From contig CAKVEH010000041.1 in NCBI GenBank assembly GCA_934728205.1, positions 1 to 9,336 on the forward strand: DNA of 9,336 bases. Reading direction: 5' to 3'. The notes under the pieces are model-generated. The model was not told the origin of the DNA, searched no databases, and saw only the letters and a list, made by a program, of their open reading frames with translations. The DNA comes from an uncultured Helicobacteraceae bacterium (lineage in GTDB: Bacteria; Campylobacterota; Campylobacteria; Campylobacterales; Helicobacteraceae). Each line of letters opens with the position of its first letter. Position 1 is the stretch's first letter. Of the stretch, positions 6,602 through 9,336 are shown in pieces. The translations under genes were made by a program, and so were the position numbers.

Positions 6602-6901
6602 ATGAAAAAGGTGCTTGTATTTGTAGCAGCTGGTTTAGTAAGCGCAAGCTTGGCAGCAGAGCCTGCAGAGTGGAAAAAGTGTGTAGCGTGCCACGGTGCT
6701 GATGGCAAAAAGACATCATTTGGTAACGATGTGATTGCTGGAATGGCAAAAGACCAAATCGTGTCAGACCTAAAAGGCTATCGTGCAAAAACACTTGACA
6801 AACACGGCAAAGCAAAAGCTAATATGTTTGTTCAAGCTGCAAAGCTCACTGATGAGCAAATCGAGGAACTTGCGACTTACATTTCTGGTCTAGCTAAGTA
6901 A
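6602..6901 (+). CDS. Periplasmic monohaem cytochrome c553
   Basis: This is a small class I cytochrome c carrying electrons in the periplasm; in Helicobacter and Campylobacter the homologue feeds the cbb3-type cytochrome oxidase from the bc1 complex. The 99-aa precursor has a Sec signal peptide (about 1-18 or 1-19, MKKVLVFVAAGLVSASLAA), then an early haem-binding motif CVACH (27-31) followed by GADGKK. Met75 in ANMFVQAAKL is the likely sixth haem ligand, and the C-terminal helix is LTDEQIEELATYISGL. The mature protein is about 80 residues, normal for the family. The ribosome binding site AAGGAG is 6 nt upstream of the ATG. The gene has its own promoter and leader hairpin and is followed by a stem-loop, so it is probably transcribed largely as a single gene. 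Confidence 0.95.
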   Translation: MKKVLVFVAAGLVSASLAAEPAEWKKCVACHGADGKKTSFGNDVIAGMAKDQIVSDLKGYRAKTLDKHGKAKANMFVQAAKLTDEQIEELATYISGLAK

Positions 6902-6909
6902 CTTGAAGA

Positions 6910-6945
6910 CTTTGTGTTGCGTGCCTTTGGTATAGCAACTCAAAG
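6910..6945 (+). other. Stem-loop after the cytochrome c553 gene
   Basis: CTTTG-T-GTTGC (6910-6920) pairs with GCAAC-T-CAAAG (6935-6945): ten pairs with one T-T mismatch and a 14-nt loop. The sequence after it (CCCATCTAC) has no U run, so it is not a standard intrinsic terminator. It may protect the cytochrome mRNA 3' end or reduce read-through into alr. Confidence 0.45.
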
Positions 6946-6981
6946 CCCATCTACATAAACCCTGTATTTTGATAAGAGAAA

Positions 6982-8034
6982 ATGGCACAAATTACCCTTA
7001 ACGCCCGACATTTCAAACACAATCTTAATCTCATCACCAATCACATCAATCGCGTTTCACACGGACAATCTCAAGTCGCTCTTGTGCTTAAAGATAACGC
7101 CTATGGGCACGGCTTACTTGAAATGGCACGGCTCGCTAGACAAAATGGGATTAAGAGTGTATTTGTCAAAAACCACGCCGAAGCAAAAATAATCGCTCCA
7201 TTTTTTGAATCTATCACTATCCTTTATGGCACACCGCAAGGCACACTCACACCAAATATGGCGATAGCAATCAACAACAAAGAGATTATAGATTCCTTGC
7301 ATTCAAACGAAAAAGTCGAACTCAAAGTCAATGCAAGAATGAATCGCAATGGCATTGCCATTGATGAAATCAAAGAGTATATTGAAATCATAGAATCCAA
7401 AGGCTTGCACCTCTTTGGCGTGTTTGCTCACAATGGCTATGGCGATGATGGAGGAGAGGACTTCACGCAATCACGCGAGGCATTCACACACATCAAAGAG
7501 CAGATAAAAAATATTTGCATAAATAAAGGCTTGCAGATTCCACGATTTCATTTTTTGAGCACTTCTGGGGCGTTACGAGTAGAGGCAATCGATGATGAGC
7601 TTGTGCGTATAGGCATTGGTGCGTATGGTTATTTGGAATCTAACCTCCCAATAGCCAAAGATTTGCGCCCTGTGGCAGCACTTTTCGCCGATAAAATCAA
7701 CACAAAGACGCTATACAAAGGCGATAAAATCGGCTATGGTGGCAAGAGTGTGCTTCAAAAAGACGCCACCATTAGCACTTATGACATTGGATATGGCGAT
7801 GGATTCCCGCGTATAGATGATGGGTTACACATTCATTGCGCAAGTGGGGAGCTGATTTTGCCCCGCACTTCGATGGATTGCTTCTCGTGTGAGAGTGAAA
7901 AAAATCAAATTTGTGTTTTTGATGATGTGCGCGAGATTGCACGCGCATTTAACACTATAACCTATGAAATCCTCACACATCTCTCTCCTACAATCCCGCG
8001 CGTAATAATCGATACAGACAACAATCTTATTTAG
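6982..8034 (+). CDS. alr: Alanine racemase
   Basis: This PLP-dependent cytoplasmic enzyme interconverts L- and D-alanine and supplies D-alanine for peptidoglycan. Seen in the 350-aa product: the PLP-binding LKDNAYGHG with Lys37 as Schiff-base lysine, the segment VELKVNARMNRNGI (112-125) with Lys115 in the position of the carbamylated lysine, VRIGIGAYG (208-216) with Arg209 for the pyridine nitrogen, IGYGDGFPR (269-277) with the second catalytic Tyr271, and RTSMDCFSCE (295-304). The length is slightly below the usual 360-380 residues. Two domains (TIM barrel, then beta domain) are implied. The start at 6982 has only a weak AAGAG upstream, and no clear promoter lies in the 80-bp gap, so read-through from the cytochrome gene or a weak local promoter is possible. 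serB begins 10 bp downstream. Confidence 0.95.
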   Translation: MAQITLNARHFKHNLNLITNHINRVSHGQSQVALVLKDNAYGHGLLEMARLARQNGIKSVFVKNHAEAKIIAPFFESITILYGTPQGTLTPNMAIAINNKEIIDSLHSNEKVELKVNARMNRNGIAIDEIKEYIEIIESKGLHLFGVFAHNGYGDDGGEDFTQSREAFTHIKEQIKNICINKGLQIPRFHFLSTSGALRVEAIDDELVRIGIGAYGYLESNLPIAKDLRPVAALFADKINTKTLYKGDKIGYGGKSVLQKDATISTYDIGYGDGFPRIDDGLHIHCASGELILPRTSMDCFSCESEKNQICVFDDVREIARAFNTITYEILTHLSPTIPRVIIDTDNNLI

Positions 8035-8044
8035 AGGGTAATGT

Positions 8045-8668
8045 ATGAAATTAGCAGTTTTTGACTTTGATAGCACGCTTATGAATGGCGAGACAATCGA
8101 TTTTTTAGCCAAAGAATGTGGCGTAGAAAGTCAAGTAGCGACAATCACGACAAGCGCAATGCAAGGCGAAATAGACTTTTATGAGAGTTTAAAAAAGCGT
8201 GTAAGTTTGCTAAAAGGTCTCCCTTACGCCCGTGCTAAAGAAATTTGTGAGAATCTCCCCCTGCATAATGGCGCGAAGCAAATAATCCAAACACTCCACG
8301 CAAAAGGCTATAAAGTAGTGTGCTTTAGCGGTGGATTTAGCCTTGCCACAGGGCATTTTGCCAAAGTTTTAGGGCTAGATTCTCACTTTAGCAATATTTT
8401 ACATAGCAAAAATGGCGCACTCAGTGGTGAGGTCGGTGGTGAAATGATGTTTTCTTACTCAAAAGGTGATATGCTCGTGCGCTTGCAAAATCTCCTTAAT
8501 ATATCTCAGCAAGATACACTATGTGTGGGTGATGGGGCGAATGATTTAAGTATGTTTGCTCACTCTGGGATAAAGATTGCCTTTTGTGCCAAAGAGATTC
8601 TCAAACAAAATGCGGATATTGTCATTGATGAGCCTAATTTGTGTGCTATTGAGAAATTTTTACCATAA
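8045..8668 (+). CDS. serB: Phosphoserine phosphatase SerB
   Basis: The enzyme removes phosphate from O-phospho-L-serine, the last step of serine synthesis, in the cytoplasm. It is a HAD-superfamily phosphatase of 207 aa, the usual size for the short Helicobacter form. Seen: motif I FDFDSTL with nucleophile Asp7 and acid/base Asp9, Glu16 in the MNGETIDFL cap region, motif II CFSGGF with Ser95, motif III Lys140 and motif IV VGDGANDLSM with Asp163 and Asp167. The cap domain is at about 15-75. The ribosome binding site AGAGGG overlaps the alr stop region, about 6 nt before the ATG at 8045; an out-of-frame ATG at 8041 is ignored. The 10-bp gap makes alr-serB an operon. Confidence 0.95.
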   Translation: MKLAVFDFDSTLMNGETIDFLAKECGVESQVATITTSAMQGEIDFYESLKKRVSLLKGLPYARAKEICENLPLHNGAKQIIQTLHAKGYKVVCFSGGFSLATGHFAKVLGLDSHFSNILHSKNGALSGEVGGEMMFSYSKGDMLVRLQNLLNISQQDTLCVGDGANDLSMFAHSGIKIAFCAKEILKQNADIVIDEPNLCAIEKFLP

Positions 8669-8708
8669 TACAAATTCCAGCACACAAAGATAAAGAGCGG
8701 TGAAATTT

Positions 8709-8717
8709 TGCTACAAT
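8709..8717 (+). promoter_or_regulatory. Extended -10 promoter of rpe
   Basis: TGCTACAAT fits the extended -10 consensus and sits in the same 13-mer (TTTTGCTACAATC, 8706-8718) as the dnaJ promoter. A start 6-7 nt downstream falls at about 8724, which is the A of an in-frame ATG nine codons before the chosen rpe start. Confidence 0.7.
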
Positions 8718-8750
8718 CACAAAATGCAAATCCACAATAAAAGAGCAGTA

Positions 8751-9336
8751 ATGAAAAAAGTCTTAATCTCTCCGAGCCTCTTATCCGCAGACTTCTTACA
8801 TTTGGAAAAAGAAGTGGAAGCGATATGTGCCACTTCTTGTGATTTTTTACATATTGATGTGATGGATGGGCATTTCGTGCCAAACCTAACCATTGGTCCG
8901 CTTGTGGTTGAGAAAATCGCTAAAGTAGCCACAAAGCCACTTGATATTCACCTAATGACAAACAACACAGAATTTTTTGTCGAGATTTTCGCCCCGCTAA
9001 AGCCTGCATTTTTAAGCGTGCATATCGAGGAAGTGTGCCACCTTGATAGGCTTATAGATTCTATCAAATCTCGTGGTATCAGTGCAGGCGTGGTGCTAAA
9101 CCCGCATACAAGCATTGAGAATCTACGCTATATCCTCCCAAAAGTCGATTTAGTGCTCCTAATGAGCGTAAATCCGGGCTTTGGCGGGCAAAAGTGCCTG
9201 CCTTATGTCGCTGATAAATTGCGTGATTTGGCTACAATGCGAGATTCTCTCAATCCAAAATGCCTACTGCAAATCGATGGCGGAATCAACGATAAAAATG
9301 CTCCTCTTTTTATCCAAAATGGCGCAGATATACTTG
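8751..9336 (+). CDS. rpe: Ribulose-phosphate 3-epimerase (3' end outside the window)
   Basis: The enzyme interconverts D-ribulose 5-phosphate and D-xylulose 5-phosphate in the pentose phosphate pathway, in the cytoplasm. The first 195 residues are present out of about 215-220. The TIM-barrel markers are in order: SPSLLSADF (7-15) with Ser9, DFLHIDVMDGHFVPNLTIGP (31-50) with metal ligands His34 and Asp36, LDIHLM (64-69) with His67, LVLLMSVNPGFGGQK (134-148), and LLQIDGGIN (172-180) with Asp176. All predicted metal and catalytic residues within the visible part are intact. The ATG at 8751 has a weak AAGAG 6-7 nt upstream. An in-frame ATG at 8724 would add MQIHNKRAV and coincide with the predicted transcription start. 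It is 82 bp after serB, with its own promoter. Confidence 0.95.
   Translation, partial: MKKVLISPSLLSADFLHLEKEVEAICATSCDFLHIDVMDGHFVPNLTIGPLVVEKIAKVATKPLDIHLMTNNTEFFVEIFAPLKPAFLSVHIEEVCHLDRLIDSIKSRGISAGVVLNPHTSIENLRYILPKVDLVLLMSVNPGFGGQKCLPYVADKLRDLATMRDSLNPKCLLQIDGGINDKNAPLFIQNGADIL

Noticed and set aside
1..9336. Mobile element, defence system, CRISPR array or tRNA
   Set aside because: No transposase, integrase, spaced repeat array or cloverleaf is visible; all genes are core functions with similar composition.

Overview
The window looks like a chromosomal housekeeping segment from a Helicobacter, most likely an enterohepatic species. The grounds are the low-to-moderate GC content, the extended -10 promoters of the TGnTACAAT type, and protein sequences that read like the epsilon-proteobacterial versions of PflB, RibF, TlyA, RecR, cytochrome c553, SerB and Rpe. 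The tlyA-ribF adjacency also occurs in H. pylori (from memory, not searched). No phage, IS element, CRISPR array, tRNA or rRNA gene is visible.

Layout. Positions 1-2319 (+) hold a large membrane-anchored TPR protein, probably the flagellar motor protein PflB, with its 5' end probably outside the window. It meets tail to tail, with a 4-bp overlap, a minus-strand operon that reads leftward from 5706: dnaJ, an unrecognised small lipoprotein, tlyA and ribF. All three junctions in this operon overlap (4, 14 and 47 nt). The divergent 128-bp gap 5707-5834 carries the dnaJ promoter and leads to recR (5835-6425, +).

Positions 6426-6601 are noncoding. They contain a candidate terminator, a tandem 12-bp repeat, an extended -10 promoter and a striking long hairpin just before the ribosome binding site of a cytochrome c553 gene (6602-6901). 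An 80-bp gap with another stem-loop precedes alr (6982-8034), which is followed after 10 bp by serB (8045-8668). A promoter at 8709-8717 then drives rpe, which runs off the right edge. No gene-free stretch exceeds 300 bp.

The genes serve separate core processes: flagellar torque (PflB), protein folding (DnaJ), ribosome methylation (TlyA), FMN/FAD synthesis (RibF), recombinational repair (RecR), electron delivery to cytochrome oxidase (c553), D-alanine for peptidoglycan (Alr), serine synthesis (SerB) and the pentose phosphate pathway (Rpe). I found no convincing new multi-gene system. The items most worth a second look are a strongly over-represented 7-mer AGAWTCT (24 copies by my count), the cytochrome c553 leader hairpin, the uncharacterised lipoprotein, and an apparent insertion of about 35 residues in TlyA.
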